DNA of 37,418 nucleotides, taken from assembly GCA_045601525.1 (NCBI GenBank), contig JAZRZR010000016.1, positions 1 through 37,418 on the forward strand, read 5' to 3'. A program made the position numbers and the translations under genes. Each line of letters opens with the position of its first letter. Position 1 is the stretch's first letter. This DNA is from SIG565 sp045601525 (lineage in GTDB: Bacteria; Bacillota; Clostridia; Oscillospirales; Acutalibacteraceae). This document shows positions 14,752 through 22,306 of the stretch, piece by piece. The notes below the pieces were generated by a model, which was given only the letters and a program-made list of their open reading frames with translations, did not search any database and was not told the origin of the DNA.

Positions 14752-15244
14752 ATAATATTATATAACCTATTAAATAACACACTAAAGCAAAAACTGCACC
14801 GACAATAACATCTTTTATAAAATGCAGTCCGCAAAGCACACGGGAAATAGCGAGTAATACCGCAAGCAATAAAAGCACAATTCCAAAAATCAAATCAAGC
14901 CAAAGCACCGATAGGGCAATTATAAAAACCGAAAAGGTGTGCCTTGATGGGAAAGAATTTCCACGTGTAGCCTTATGATAAAGAGAGGGTATATCAAATT
15001 TTTCATAAGGCCTCGGCGCATTTATTATTTTTCTTATAACCGATAAAACAATAAAAGAAACAGCGGTTACCAAAAAAATGCGAAGCAAGGCAGATTTGTT
15101 TGTGAAAAATAATGCTACCAGAAGAATAGGGTAAAGAATATAAATCGAAATGGTTATTGCTTTGCCCAAAATCTCCCAAAATTTTGCGAATAGGGGCTTT
15201 GATAACATAAAGTGGGATAATTTGCGGTACGAACTCTCTTGCAT
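14750..15244 (-). CDS. PAP2-family membrane phosphatase
   Basis: A 164-aa integral membrane protein of the type 2 phosphatidic acid phosphatase family, which dephosphorylates lipid phosphates (phosphatidic acid, PGP, undecaprenyl pyrophosphate). The three phosphatase signatures are visible: RKIINAPRP near residue 70 (K......RP), SFPSRHTFS near 96 and SRVLCGLHFIKD near 133. Four to five hydrophobic segments surround them. GAGGTAAATT precedes the ATG. It is the last gene of a minus-strand operon, 14 bp after the M20 peptidase. Substrate cannot be told; undecaprenyl pyrophosphate recycling is a common role. Confidence 0.9.
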   Translation of the reverse strand: MQESSYRKLSHFMLSKPLFAKFWEILGKAITISIYILYPILLVALFFTNKSALLRIFLVTAVSFIVLSVIRKIINAPRPYEKFDIPSLYHKATRGNSFPSRHTFSVFIIALSVLWLDLIFGIVLLLLAVLLAISRVLCGLHFIKDVIVGAVFALVCYLIGYIIL

Positions 15245-15258
15245 AATTTACCTCGAGA

Positions 15259-16686
15259 TTAGCAATTTTTAATAAGTCTGATATAAAACTCAACCGAGCG
15301 CTTCAAGGCATCAATACGCACACGCTCATTGTTGGCGTGTATGGTTGCTCGTTCTTCACTCGTAAGGTCAAGGGATGAGAAACGATAAACCTTGTCCGAA
15401 ATTCTGCCGTAATGGCGAGAGTCGGAGCATTGAACCATAAGATAGGGCGATACAATACAGCCCTTCCAGGTAGCAGCAACTGCATTTGCAACCTTAGTAT
15501 ATTCCTTGCAGTCGGTCTTAGAAATGCGGCTTGGGTTAAAGCCTGAAACTACACGTAATTTTACATTGTCGTTATTAACTGTTTTCTTAATGTAATCAAC
15601 AGCAGAATCGATACTGTCGTCAGGGCTAAGCCTCATATTTGAAATAATAGAAGCCTCGTTAGGTATAACATTAACGGCACTGCTACCATACATTTGTGTA
15701 AAGGCAGTTGTTGTGCGCACCAAAGCGTTTAATTCACCGCCTTGCTTTTTGCAAATCGCATCAAGTAACGGGAAGAATATTCTAAGGTTGGCAAAAATAA
15801 TGCGGTAAAGTAAGTTGGAATGGCGGCCGAGTGTATCAAACATTTCGGCAACAGGGACTGAAACACCCGCTCTAAATGGATAATGTAAAACATTTCCACA
15901 AGCAGAACATAGCATATCAATGGGCGCATTGGGTTTTGGAGATGATGCGTGACCGCCGTTAGATGCCACTTTGTATTCAAGGTTAAGCATACCCTTTTCG
16001 GCAATGCCGATAAGTCCGCAAGGAGCCTTGACACCGGGGAAAACATTTTCAACAACGGCGCCGCCCTCATCAAGAACAAGACCAATATTAATCTTGTTTT
16101 GTTCAAAGTGATCAACAATATTAGGTGCGCCCTTGCCGTTTGTTTCCTCGTTTCCTGAAAATGCAAAGTAAATATCATTATTAGGAGTAAAGCCGTTAGC
16201 AATTAAATGCTCGGCAGCATTAAGTGCAGAGTTAAGGCTAACCTTGGTATCAAGTGTACCTCGCCCCCATATAACACCATCTTCAACTATACCCTCAAAG
16301 GCGGGCTTTTCCCAACCACTTTCATCAACAGGCACAACATCATAGTGCGCCATAAGAACTGTGGCGTCACCCTCGCTTTGACCTTTCCACTTAAGTAAAA
16401 GCGCACGGTCGGGCAACTGGGTAAATTCGCAAACCGAAAAAACCTTTGGAAAAAGTTTTGGCAAAAGAGCGATAAACTTTTCGAATTCGGCATTATCCTC
16501 AATGGAGGTGTCAGCGTAAGAAACGGTTTTGCAACGCACCATTTCACAAAGAGAATTAACTGCTTTATCACTGTCAAATGAGATTTCTTCGGATATAACT
16601 TCTTTTGCATTTTGAGGTCTAAAAAGTAAACCTCGAACAAGAATTATAAGTAAAAACGCAACAACAGCGCCAAGTAAAAACCACAT
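15259..16686 (-). CDS. M20-family metallopeptidase with N-terminal membrane anchor
   Basis: A 475-aa zinc peptidase/deacylase of the M20 family, close in pattern to carboxypeptidase S / PM20D1-type enzymes. Residues about 2-20 (WFLLGAVVAFLLIILVRGLL) form a single membrane segment. Zinc and catalytic motifs: MAHYDVVPVD near residue 112, WGRGTLDTK near 138, FSGNEETNG near 175 (the EE pair), LDEGGAV near 203, and CSDSRHYG near 430. The central region (about 235-370) is the lid/dimer domain. Its start overlaps the preceding gene's stop by one base (TAATG), so it is translationally coupled to two membrane proteins. Coupling to a transporter pair suggests use of an imported peptide or N-acyl amino acid; this is inference. 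Confidence 0.88.
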   Translation of the reverse strand: MWFLLGAVVAFLLIILVRGLLFRPQNAKEVISEEISFDSDKAVNSLCEMVRCKTVSYADTSIEDNAEFEKFIALLPKLFPKVFSVCEFTQLPDRALLLKWKGQSEGDATVLMAHYDVVPVDESGWEKPAFEGIVEDGVIWGRGTLDTKVSLNSALNAAEHLIANGFTPNNDIYFAFSGNEETNGKGAPNIVDHFEQNKINIGLVLDEGGAVVENVFPGVKAPCGLIGIAEKGMLNLEYKVASNGGHASSPKPNAPIDMLCSACGNVLHYPFRAGVSVPVAEMFDTLGRHSNLLYRIIFANLRIFFPLLDAICKKQGGELNALVRTTTAFTQMYGSSAVNVIPNEASIISNMRLSPDDSIDSAVDYIKKTVNNDNVKLRVVSGFNPSRISKTDCKEYTKVANAVAATWKGCIVSPYLMVQCSDSRHYGRISDKVYRFSSLDLTSEERATIHANNERVRIDALKRSVEFYIRLIKNC

Positions 16687-17357
16687 TATATAATTCCTTT
16701 CTTATACATAATTCTTGCAACAATAAGGGTGAACACAACACCAACAGGCACCATTATACCAACTGTGCTTGAGTTAAGTGCGGGTACAAAAATAAAGAGT
16801 ACCAACATAAGAAGAATGGGTGCAATTGCAAGTTTCACGTTTTTAGAGATGAATACAACACCAAGACCGCCAAACAAAGCAGGCAAAATCATTGCAAATG
16901 CAGGCTCTAAAACGGGAGATTCAAGGATAGGAGTTAAAGGAGTAAGCAAAAGCACACCAATAATAATGATAAGTGTTGTAACTATACTTGATATAGCGAT
17001 AGAAATGGTCGAGATAATTTCGCCCTCTTCGCTTGTTGCCTTAACGTTTGCTCGCTCCATAGCATCAACGGCACAGGGCAACTTAAGATTAGAAATGTTA
17101 CCTGTTACAAATGAAAGATATGTGCCACCCGCACCAAGCATAGGTACATAGGTGAAAATCTCGATAATACCAACCGCCCAGTACATAGGTACAGTTGCAA
17201 AAAGGCCTTGTGCCAAAGCCTTGGTGTTAGGCAAAGCACCGAAAATCAAAGAAAGGGCAACTGGGAAAGCAAAAATCAAAAGGCAAATTATAATACCCCA
17301 AATGCGACCGTCACGGTGCACTTGTTCAAGATAGTTAAGGTTTTTCTTTTCTTTCAT
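16686..17357 (-). CDS. Multi-pass membrane protein, partner of DUF5058
   Basis: A 223-aa protein with about six hydrophobic segments. The first (GIIICLLIFAFPVALSLIFG) follows a short cytoplasmic N-terminus. A glycine-rich motif MLGAGGTYLSFVTGNISNLK lies near residue 75 and a charged cytoplasmic loop AMERANVKATSEEGE near 105. The frame extends 32 codons upstream into DUF5058, but GGAGGTTGAGAAAA precedes the ATG at 17357, which is chosen. It sits between DUF5058 (14 bp upstream) and the M20 peptidase (one-base overlap). I do not recognise a named family with certainty; the constant pairing of two polytopic proteins of similar size suggests a two-subunit transporter. Confidence 0.75.
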   Translation of the reverse strand: MKEKKNLNYLEQVHRDGRIWGIIICLLIFAFPVALSLIFGALPNTKALAQGLFATVPMYWAVGIIEIFTYVPMLGAGGTYLSFVTGNISNLKLPCAVDAMERANVKATSEEGEIISTISIAISSIVTTLIIIIGVLLLTPLTPILESPVLEPAFAMILPALFGGLGVVFISKNVKLAIAPILLMLVLFIFVPALNSSTVGIMVPVGVVFTLIVARIMYKKGII

Positions 17358-17371
17358 TTTTCTCAACCTCC

Positions 17372-18106
17372 TTAACCTAACCAGTTTGTAAGCGGAATTG
17401 CCGAAGCCATACCAATAATAAGACTTAAGGGTAGAGCATAATCGGTAATCCAACGCAAATTGAATTTTTTAGAGCATATTCCGCAAATGGCCATAACTAT
17501 TGCCGAAATAAACATTACGAAAACAGGAATAAGACCTGAAGTGTCACCCTTGAAGACATTTGTAACATCGCAGAACACATACCCTAAACATGCCGAAATC
17601 ATTCCAAGGAACATAGCGTTATTGAAAATCTCGCCCCATTTTTTATCCTTGAGGGCAATCTTGGTCATACCACCTTGTATTTTCTTGGTAAGGAAAGGCA
17701 CCAAAACAAGACCGGCAGCAATACCTAATGTCATAACCCATACAACCGCCATATAGATTGAAGGGTCTGTAATAGCTGTACCGGCGTTAAGTCCGGCAGC
17801 CTCAAGTGCATTGTTAGCGGCAACTGTTTCGTATGTAATAGAGCCTATAATTGATAGACGAAGCCAAGGTAAAGCAACACCAAGGCTCTTCGAAAGAGCA
17901 ATAACGCCAACCAAAATAGAAATGGCGGGTGCAATTGTGAAAATTGCTGAAGAAGAAATAGTTTTGTTGATGGTTTCTTTTGAGATACCGATTTGCTTAG
18001 CTCGTTTTAATGCACGAATAAGGAAAAATATTGATTGTGCAAGAACAACGGCAATTAAAACGGCAACCAAAGAATAGATAATCGGATGATTTACACTAAA
18101 TTCCAT
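17372..18106 (-). CDS. DUF5058-family membrane protein
   Basis: A 244-aa polytopic membrane protein whose sequence fits the DUF5058 family. It starts MEFSVNHPIIYSLVAVLIAV, with hydrophobic segments near 10-32, 52-75, 115-140, 165-190, 190-212 and 220-240. The conserved-looking segment SIIGSITYETVAANNALEAAG lies near residue 88. GGAGGTAACT precedes the ATG at 18106; a TTG four codons earlier lies within the ribosome binding site. A TATAAT box is present upstream near 18125. It is the first gene of the operon with a second membrane protein, an M20 peptidase and a PAP2 phosphatase. The family has no established function; a transport role is inferred. Confidence 0.75.
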   Translation of the reverse strand: MEFSVNHPIIYSLVAVLIAVVLAQSIFFLIRALKRAKQIGISKETINKTISSSAIFTIAPAISILVGVIALSKSLGVALPWLRLSIIGSITYETVAANNALEAAGLNAGTAITDPSIYMAVVWVMTLGIAAGLVLVPFLTKKIQGGMTKIALKDKKWGEIFNNAMFLGMISACLGYVFCDVTNVFKGDTSGLIPVFVMFISAIVMAICGICSKKFNLRWITDYALPLSLIIGMASAIPLTNWLG

Positions 18107-18171
18107 AGTTACCTCCAAAAATAATATTATACTATTAATTTACCACAAAAAATGTAAAATTTCAACAATAA

Positions 18172-18193
18172 AAGCCCTGATATAATCAGGGCT
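18172..18193 (-). terminator. Terminator of the MFS-GDPD operon
   Basis: AGCCCTGAT-TAT-ATCAGGGCT on the minus strand, followed by TTTATTG. It overlaps the last codons of the GDPD gene. Confidence 0.8.
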
Positions 18194-18986
18194 CGATGTT
18201 TTCAAAAATGGGGATAGAATTATTCTTAACTGCACTGCCGAAATCTTCCATATTTCGTATCGTCCAACAAACACTCTTTACACCCCAAAGTCGTGTTGCG
18301 ATTAGGTTTGGCAACATTTTCAGGTGATTATAATTACAAGCAATGAAGCTTGGCCTTGTGATAAAATTTGCTACCATAAGGGTAAGCAAAACGCGTAAGG
18401 GTAATTTAAGTTCGCCCTTATTAACAAGAAAATTATCAACGAGTTGACCGCAAATAATATCCTTTTGGTGTTTAGCAAACCAATAAATAGCTCGTGGGTC
18501 AAAACTTTCGATACAAAAACTGCCGCGATAATCTTTAAGTGCGTCATTTACAGCATTTGACAAAGCTGCCCAGTTTCCGCCATCAGTTTTAAGTTCGATA
18601 ATAAGCGGCACTTTGCCGCCTACTATATCTAACACCTGTCTAAAGGTAGGAATAGTCTCATCGGTGTTTTCGAGATGGTACTTTTTAAGGTCGGCTTCTT
18701 TTAATGTGGTGATGTTAATATCAACCCCACAAGTGCGCAAAAGCGATGTGTCGTGTATTACGGCAAGGGAACCATCCGAAAGCAAATGAACATCTAATTC
18801 AATTCCGTAACCCTTTTCAACTGCCGCCTTAAATGCCGAAAGGCTGTTTTCGGGACGGGTTTCATTGTGCAATCCTCTATGTGCATAAACCGCATTTTCG
18901 AGTTCGCCTAAATCATTTATCGGTTTTCCTCTTATAGCCAAAAGGAAGAACAATAATAAAATCAATATAATGATTAAACTAATCAT
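18186..18986 (-). CDS. Membrane-anchored glycerophosphodiester phosphodiesterase
   Basis: A roughly 266-aa GDPD-family enzyme hydrolysing glycerophosphodiesters to glycerol-3-phosphate and an alcohol. One N-terminal membrane segment (about residues 2-19, ISLIIILILLLFFLLAI) is followed by the catalytic domain: AHRGLHNETRPENSLSAF near 34-50 (HRG and the E/N ligands), YGIELDVHLLSDG near 60, IHDTSLLRTCG near 77 (second His) and LIIELKTDG near 128. The frame reaches back to a TTG at 19022. The ATG at 18986 follows TGGAGG by 12 bases and overlaps the MFS stop; a TTG one codon upstream has slightly better spacing. Coupled to the MFS gene, it may process a lipid head-group compound. Confidence 0.85.
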   Translation of the reverse strand: MISLIIILILLLFFLLAIRGKPINDLGELENAVYAHRGLHNETRPENSLSAFKAAVEKGYGIELDVHLLSDGSLAVIHDTSLLRTCGVDINITTLKEADLKKYHLENTDETIPTFRQVLDIVGGKVPLIIELKTDGGNWAALSNAVNDALKDYRGSFCIESFDPRAIYWFAKHQKDIICGQLVDNFLVNKGELKLPLRVLLTLMVANFITRPSFIACNYNHLKMLPNLIATRLWGVKSVCWTIRNMEDFGSAVKNNSIPIFENIEP

Positions 18987-20313
18987 CAATGTCAAAAGCC
19001 TCCAAACCCGTTTTTGACTCAATTTTGTTGTCGCCGTGCTTTACAAAAATCATTGTAATAAAGGCAAAGGCAACAAATATTGCGGCGCAAGCAAATAATG
19101 CTTTAGGAGAAACATATTGATAAAGCGCACCTGAAAGCACGGGAGCCACAGTTTGAGCCGACATACTAAAGGTGTAATAAAGACCTGTGAATTTGCCAAC
19201 ATCCTTTTCACTGCACATTTCAACAACCATCGGTAAACTGTTTACATTGATAGAAGCCCATGCAACACCAACGAGGGAGAACAAGCCGTATAAAATGGGG
19301 GAGAATTCGTTTGCAAACAAGGTGTAAAGAAATGCAGCAGCAAAACTTGCGCAAAGTAAAATCACACCGAAAATAATAACCTTTTTTCTACCGAGGCGGC
19401 TTGCAATAATACCGATTGGCAAATAACTTACAATGGCGCCGGCGGTGGCAATTGTTAGGCAAAGAGTAGCGCCGCCCGTAGCCATACCCCAAACTTCAGT
19501 AGCATAGGTTGTAAACCAAGTGGTTACGGCGTTGTAGCCAATAAACCAAAATGCAACCGAGAGTAAAATAAAGATAAGGCTTCGGCGTACATCCTTTGGC
19601 ATAACCGATTTTGAGGTTTTAGTGTCGGTAACCGTTAACTGTTCTTCGGGGTGCTCGTTTTCGTATTTGATTTGTGCTGCACGGAGCCTTGGCTCATCCA
19701 CAAAAAACATAATTATAAATAAGGAGACAAGCATTATGCCGGCAACCACTAAAAATATCGGTAGGTAATCAATATGTTCAAGGTCACCAACACGGCTCTT
19801 TGAATAAAGAACACTAGTAACAACAAGATAAATAATGCCGCCAACGGCGCCCATTAGATTGATAATGGCATTACCTTTACTGCGTAAAGGCTTTGGTGTA
19901 ACATCGGGCATAAGGGCAACAGCGGGACTTCTATAGGTTCCCATAGTGATAAGCAAAAGACCTAAAAGCACAATAAATAAAAGTGTCTTGTAGGGGGCAG
20001 GGGAATAGAAGTAACTATTGTCAAGTATGGGTAAGCCAATCATAAGGGCGCAAGCAACAAGCGTGCCCCTTAAAATAAAGGGCTTGCGGCGTCCCATACG
20101 GCTTTGGCATTTATCAGATATACCGCCAAAAATCGGCAAAAGGAAGAGGGCTAAAATGTTATCGGCAGCCATTATAATACCCGAATAGGTTTCACCTATA
20201 TCGAATGTTTTTGATAAAATCAATGGAACAAGACTGTCATACATTTGCCAAAAGGCTGAAATTGACAAAAAAGCAAAACCAATAAGCACAGTGTTTTTTG
20301 TGTTTAGTTTCAT
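18979..20313 (-). CDS. MFS transporter, SLC45/sucrose-symporter-like
   Basis: A 444-aa 12-helix transporter of the major facilitator superfamily. The loop after helix 2 reads GGISDKCQSRMGRRKPFI (about 62-80), close to the SD..SR.GRRRP signature shared by SLC45 and plant sucrose-H+ symporters and by GPH-type carriers. A long charged central loop (about 205-240) separates two six-helix halves, and the second half repeats the motif as SRLGRKKVIIFG near 320. ACGGAGGTACCTT precedes the ATG. It overlaps the GDPD gene by eight bases. A sugar or glycerophosphodiester-type substrate is plausible, but direction and substrate are not shown by the sequence. Confidence 0.8.
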   Translation of the reverse strand: MKLNTKNTVLIGFAFLSISAFWQMYDSLVPLILSKTFDIGETYSGIIMAADNILALFLLPIFGGISDKCQSRMGRRKPFILRGTLVACALMIGLPILDNSYFYSPAPYKTLLFIVLLGLLLITMGTYRSPAVALMPDVTPKPLRSKGNAIINLMGAVGGIIYLVVTSVLYSKSRVGDLEHIDYLPIFLVVAGIMLVSLFIIMFFVDEPRLRAAQIKYENEHPEEQLTVTDTKTSKSVMPKDVRRSLIFILLSVAFWFIGYNAVTTWFTTYATEVWGMATGGATLCLTIATAGAIVSYLPIGIIASRLGRKKVIIFGVILLCASFAAAFLYTLFANEFSPILYGLFSLVGVAWASINVNSLPMVVEMCSEKDVGKFTGLYYTFSMSAQTVAPVLSGALYQYVSPKALFACAAIFVAFAFITMIFVKHGDNKIESKTGLEAFDIDD

Positions 20314-20331
20314 AAGGTACCTCCGTATTTG

Positions 20332-20360
20332 TTGAAATGTATTAAAAGCTTTGCTATAAT
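20332..20360 (+). promoter_or_regulatory. trmO promoter
   Basis: TTGAAA (20332-20337), 17-bp spacer, TATAAT (20355-20360). It lies between the divergent MFS and trmO genes; the trmO ATG is 22 bp past the -10. Confidence 0.8.
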
Positions 20361-20382
20361 AAACTTATAAAGGGGTGCGGCT

Positions 20383-21054
20383 ATGAAAAAAATCGCTGTA
20401 ATTAAAACTGATTTTCCCACAAAATTCGGTTTGCCACGGCAAAGCGGACTCATTAAGGAGATTAAGGGCACAATTATCTTTGAAAAGCCTTATAGAATAG
20501 ATGAAGCACTTAGAGGAATAGAAGATTTTTCACATCTTTGGCTTATATGGGAAACAAGTGAAACAAAGGGTAAGGAATGGTCGCCCACAGTTCGTCCGCC
20601 ATTGCTTGGTGGAAACAAAAGGATGGGTGTTTTTGCAACTCGCTCGCCCTTTAGACCTAATCCAATAGGACTTTCCTGCGTGCGTCTTGATAGCGTGGAG
20701 AAAACCCAAAAGTACGGCACCGTGCTTCATGTTTCGGGCGTTGATATTATGGATAACACCCCGATTTATGATATAAAGCCTTATCTTGTGTATGCCGACA
20801 GTCACCCAAATGCCAAATCTGGTTTTACTGAAAATCTTGCCGAACGAAAAATCGAAGTCCAAATACAAAACTCCCTTTTAGAGTGTTTACCCGAGGAAAA
20901 GCGGGAGGAATTGTTGGGTGCGCTTTCCTGTGACCCAAGACCTTCGTATATCGAAGATAATGAGCGAATTTACGGATTTTTGTTTTGTGGATTTGAGATT
21001 AAATTTCGGGTTAATGATAATAAACTTATTGTAACCGAAATTATAAAGCCCTAA
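20383..21054 (+). CDS. trmO: tRNA (N6-threonylcarbamoyladenosine-37) N6-methyltransferase TrmO
   Basis: A 223-aa member of the TsaA/TrmO beta-barrel family, SAM-dependent enzymes that methylate t6A37 of ACY-reading tRNA-Thr. The core is visible: SGLIKEIKGTIIFEKPYR near 21-38, GIEDFSHLWLIWE near 46-58, VRPPLLGGNKRMGVFATRSP near 70-90, FRPNPIGLSCVRL near 90-102, SGVDIMDNTPIYDIKPYL near 119-136. The C-terminal extension (about 160-223, DPRPSYIED) is the usual substrate-binding tail. AAAGGGGTGCGGCT precedes the ATG. Its 3' end overlaps the convergent kinase gene by 14 bp. Confidence 0.92.
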   Translation: MKKIAVIKTDFPTKFGLPRQSGLIKEIKGTIIFEKPYRIDEALRGIEDFSHLWLIWETSETKGKEWSPTVRPPLLGGNKRMGVFATRSPFRPNPIGLSCVRLDSVEKTQKYGTVLHVSGVDIMDNTPIYDIKPYLVYADSHPNAKSGFTENLAERKIEVQIQNSLLECLPEEKREELLGALSCDPRPSYIEDNERIYGFLFCGFEIKFRVNDNKLIVTEIIKP

Positions 21055-21532
21055 TAATTTTTTCGGCATTATCAAGAATTTTCTTTTTGTTGCAATCAAC
21101 CGTTATATCGGCGTAATGCCTGTATAACGGTTCTCTTTCTTTGTAGAGGTCGGTGAGTGTTTGACCATCTTTAATAGCAACACCACGGGTTGATAAATTT
21201 GTAACCCTGCGTTTTATTTCCTTGAGTGGCACAAAAAGATAAACCACGCGCCCAAGGGACTTCAAGTTTTCCATACCAACTTTAGAATAAACGGCGCTTC
21301 CGCCCGTGGCGATAACCGATTTTTCGCACTTAAGCGCTGAAAGTACCTCGCTCTCAATTTTAGAAAAATATTCAAGGCCGTTTTCATTTATAATTTCGTA
21401 TAGTTTTTTGTTTTCCCTTGATTGTATAAGCAAATCGGTATCAATAAAATTGTAGCCTAAAAGTTTTGCCAGCAATACTCCGACGGTGCTTTTGCCGCAA
21501 CCAGGCATACCGATTAAAATTATATTATTCAT
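21041..21532 (-). CDS. aroK: Shikimate kinase-like P-loop kinase
   Basis: A 163-aa NMP-kinase-fold protein of the shikimate kinase family. The Walker A motif is GMPGCGKST (residues 8-16), FIDTDLLIQ follows near 29 with the shikimate-binding Asp, ATGGSAVYS lies near 76, an arginine-containing lid near 110-117 and YKEREPLYRHYAD near 130. Two positions that bind shikimate in E. coli AroK/AroL differ: the Arg of FR..E is Ser here (YFSKIES) and GGG reads GGS. A clostridial subgroup carries this pattern and is usually annotated as shikimate kinase, but the substrate may be another small polyol acid. No aro genes are adjacent. The ATG at 21532 has a weak upstream site. Confidence 0.75.
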   Translation of the reverse strand: MNNIILIGMPGCGKSTVGVLLAKLLGYNFIDTDLLIQSRENKKLYEIINENGLEYFSKIESEVLSALKCEKSVIATGGSAVYSKVGMENLKSLGRVVYLFVPLKEIKRRVTNLSTRGVAIKDGQTLTDLYKEREPLYRHYADITVDCNKKKILDNAEKIIRAL

Positions 21533-21613
21533 ATTATCACCAAATCCTATATATTTAATTGTAAAATATTAAAAAGTGTTTGTCAATAAGATAAAAATAA
21601 TTTGAATTACTAC

Positions 21614-21642
21614 TTGATTATTTTGGTTTGTTATGCTATAAT
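21614..21642 (+). promoter_or_regulatory. tRNA-Arg promoter
   Basis: TTGATT (21614-21619), 17-bp spacer, TATAAT (21637-21642); the tRNA starts 24 bp past the -10. Confidence 0.8.
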
Positions 21643-21666
21643 ATTGCTTGCTGTTAAAAAGCATAT

Positions 21667-21743
21667 GCGCTGATAGCTCAGCCGGATAGAGCATCTGCCT
21701 TCTAAGCAGAGGGTCGGGGGTTCGAGTCCCTTTCAGCGCGCCA
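21667..21743 (+). tRNA. tRNA-Arg (anticodon TCT)
   Basis: Acceptor GCGCTGA pairs with TCAGCGC, discriminator G, encoded CCA. The D-arm is GCTC...GAGC. The anticodon stem TCTGC/GCAGA encloses CTTCTAA, anticodon TCT. The T-arm has GGGTTCGAGTCCC. Its last 15 bases plus AAA recur at 22884-22901, bounding a small cargo segment. Confidence 0.95.
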
Positions 21744-21746
21744 AAA
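21729..21746. repeat. tRNA-Arg 3'-end direct repeat, left copy (att-like)
   Basis: CCTTTCAGCGCGCCAAAA spans the tRNA 3' end and three bases beyond. An identical 18-mer lies at 22884-22901. Direct repeats of a tRNA 3' end bounding foreign cargo are the standard footprint of site-specific integration. Confidence 0.75.
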
Positions 21747-21748
21747 CG

Positions 21749-21787
21749 AAAATCCTGTCGATTATTGTCGGCAGGATTTTTGTTTTG
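21749..21787 (+). terminator. Terminator behind tRNA-Arg
   Basis: AAAATCCTGTCGA and TCGGCAGGATTTTT form a stem with a short loop and a T-rich tail, just after the CCA. In the insertion model this terminator came with the cargo, since a second one lies at 22898-22932. Confidence 0.75.
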
Positions 21788-21892
21788 TATTATTCATTTT
21801 TCATTGTTCACTATTCATCATTCATTAAAACGGATTTTCGTAATGAATAACGAAGAATGAAATCGCTTCGCTAATGAATAATGAATAATTGA
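21788..21892. repeat. Inverted ATTCATT/AATGAAT repeat cluster
   Basis: The left part contains TATTCAT, CATTG and CATTCATTA words; the right part contains TAATGAATAATGAATAATTG, their inverse. The two arms can fold into a long AT-rich hairpin around GATTTTCGTAATGAATAACG. Short ATTCATT-rich repeats of this kind are often seen next to four-helix-bundle (IVS-type) genes, as here. It may be the end of a small mobile intervening-sequence-like element. Confidence 0.55.
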
Positions 21893-21917
21893 TTTAACCT
21901 TTAATTTCTGATATAAT
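21889..21917 (+). promoter_or_regulatory. Promoter for the four-helix-bundle gene
   Basis: TTGATT (21889-21894), 17-bp spacer, TATAAT (21912-21917). The -35 lies at the right edge of the inverted repeat. Confidence 0.7.
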
Positions 21918-21939
21918 ATAAGAAAAGGTGGTGGCTTAA

Positions 21940-22293
21940 ATGAAGGAAAATTTACTTATAGATAAATCGATTGCTTTTGCAGCAAGAATAGTGAAACTGC
22001 ATCAGCATTTAATTAAAAACAAAAAAGAAACAGTAATATCAAAACAAATAGTTCGCAGTGGTACAAGTATAGGCGCAAATATTAATGAAGCTAATTACGG
22101 TCAAAGCAAAGCTGATTTTATTTCTAAAATGCATATTGCTCTAAAAGAAACCGCAGAAACAGAGTATTGGATAAAATTGCTTTTTATGTCAGAATATATT
22201 GATGATAAAATGAGTAATTCCTTGTTAGATGACTGCTTAGAAATCAAACGAATACTTATTGCCTCTATAAACACCGCAAAGGAGAATAAATGA
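21940..22293 (+). CDS. Four-helix-bundle protein (23S rRNA intervening-sequence type)
   Basis: A 117-aa small helical protein of the four helix bundle family (TIGR02436, S23/IVS-encoded protein, structurally related to Avd of diversity-generating retroelements). Characteristic motifs: SIAFAARIVKLHQHL near 9-23, QIVRSGTSIGANINEANYGQSKADFI near 36-61, and KETAETEYWIKLL near 69-81. These proteins are encoded in intervening sequences of 23S rRNA genes or as free copies, are pentameric in Avd-like cases and bind nucleic acid; the cellular role is unknown. It sits between a copy-bounding repeat and a GNAT gene inside the tRNA-Arg segment. GGTGGTGGC lies upstream of the ATG. No reverse transcriptase or variable repeat is present. 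Confidence 0.9.
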   Translation: MKENLLIDKSIAFAARIVKLHQHLIKNKKETVISKQIVRSGTSIGANINEANYGQSKADFISKMHIALKETAETEYWIKLLFMSEYIDDKMSNSLLDDCLEIKRILIASINTAKENK

Positions 22294-22306
22294 AAGGATA
22301 TACGGT

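Noticed and set aside
21940..22293. Diversity-generating retroelement accessory gene (Avd)
   Set aside because: Avd belongs to the same fold group, but there is no reverse transcriptase or template/variable repeat in the window.
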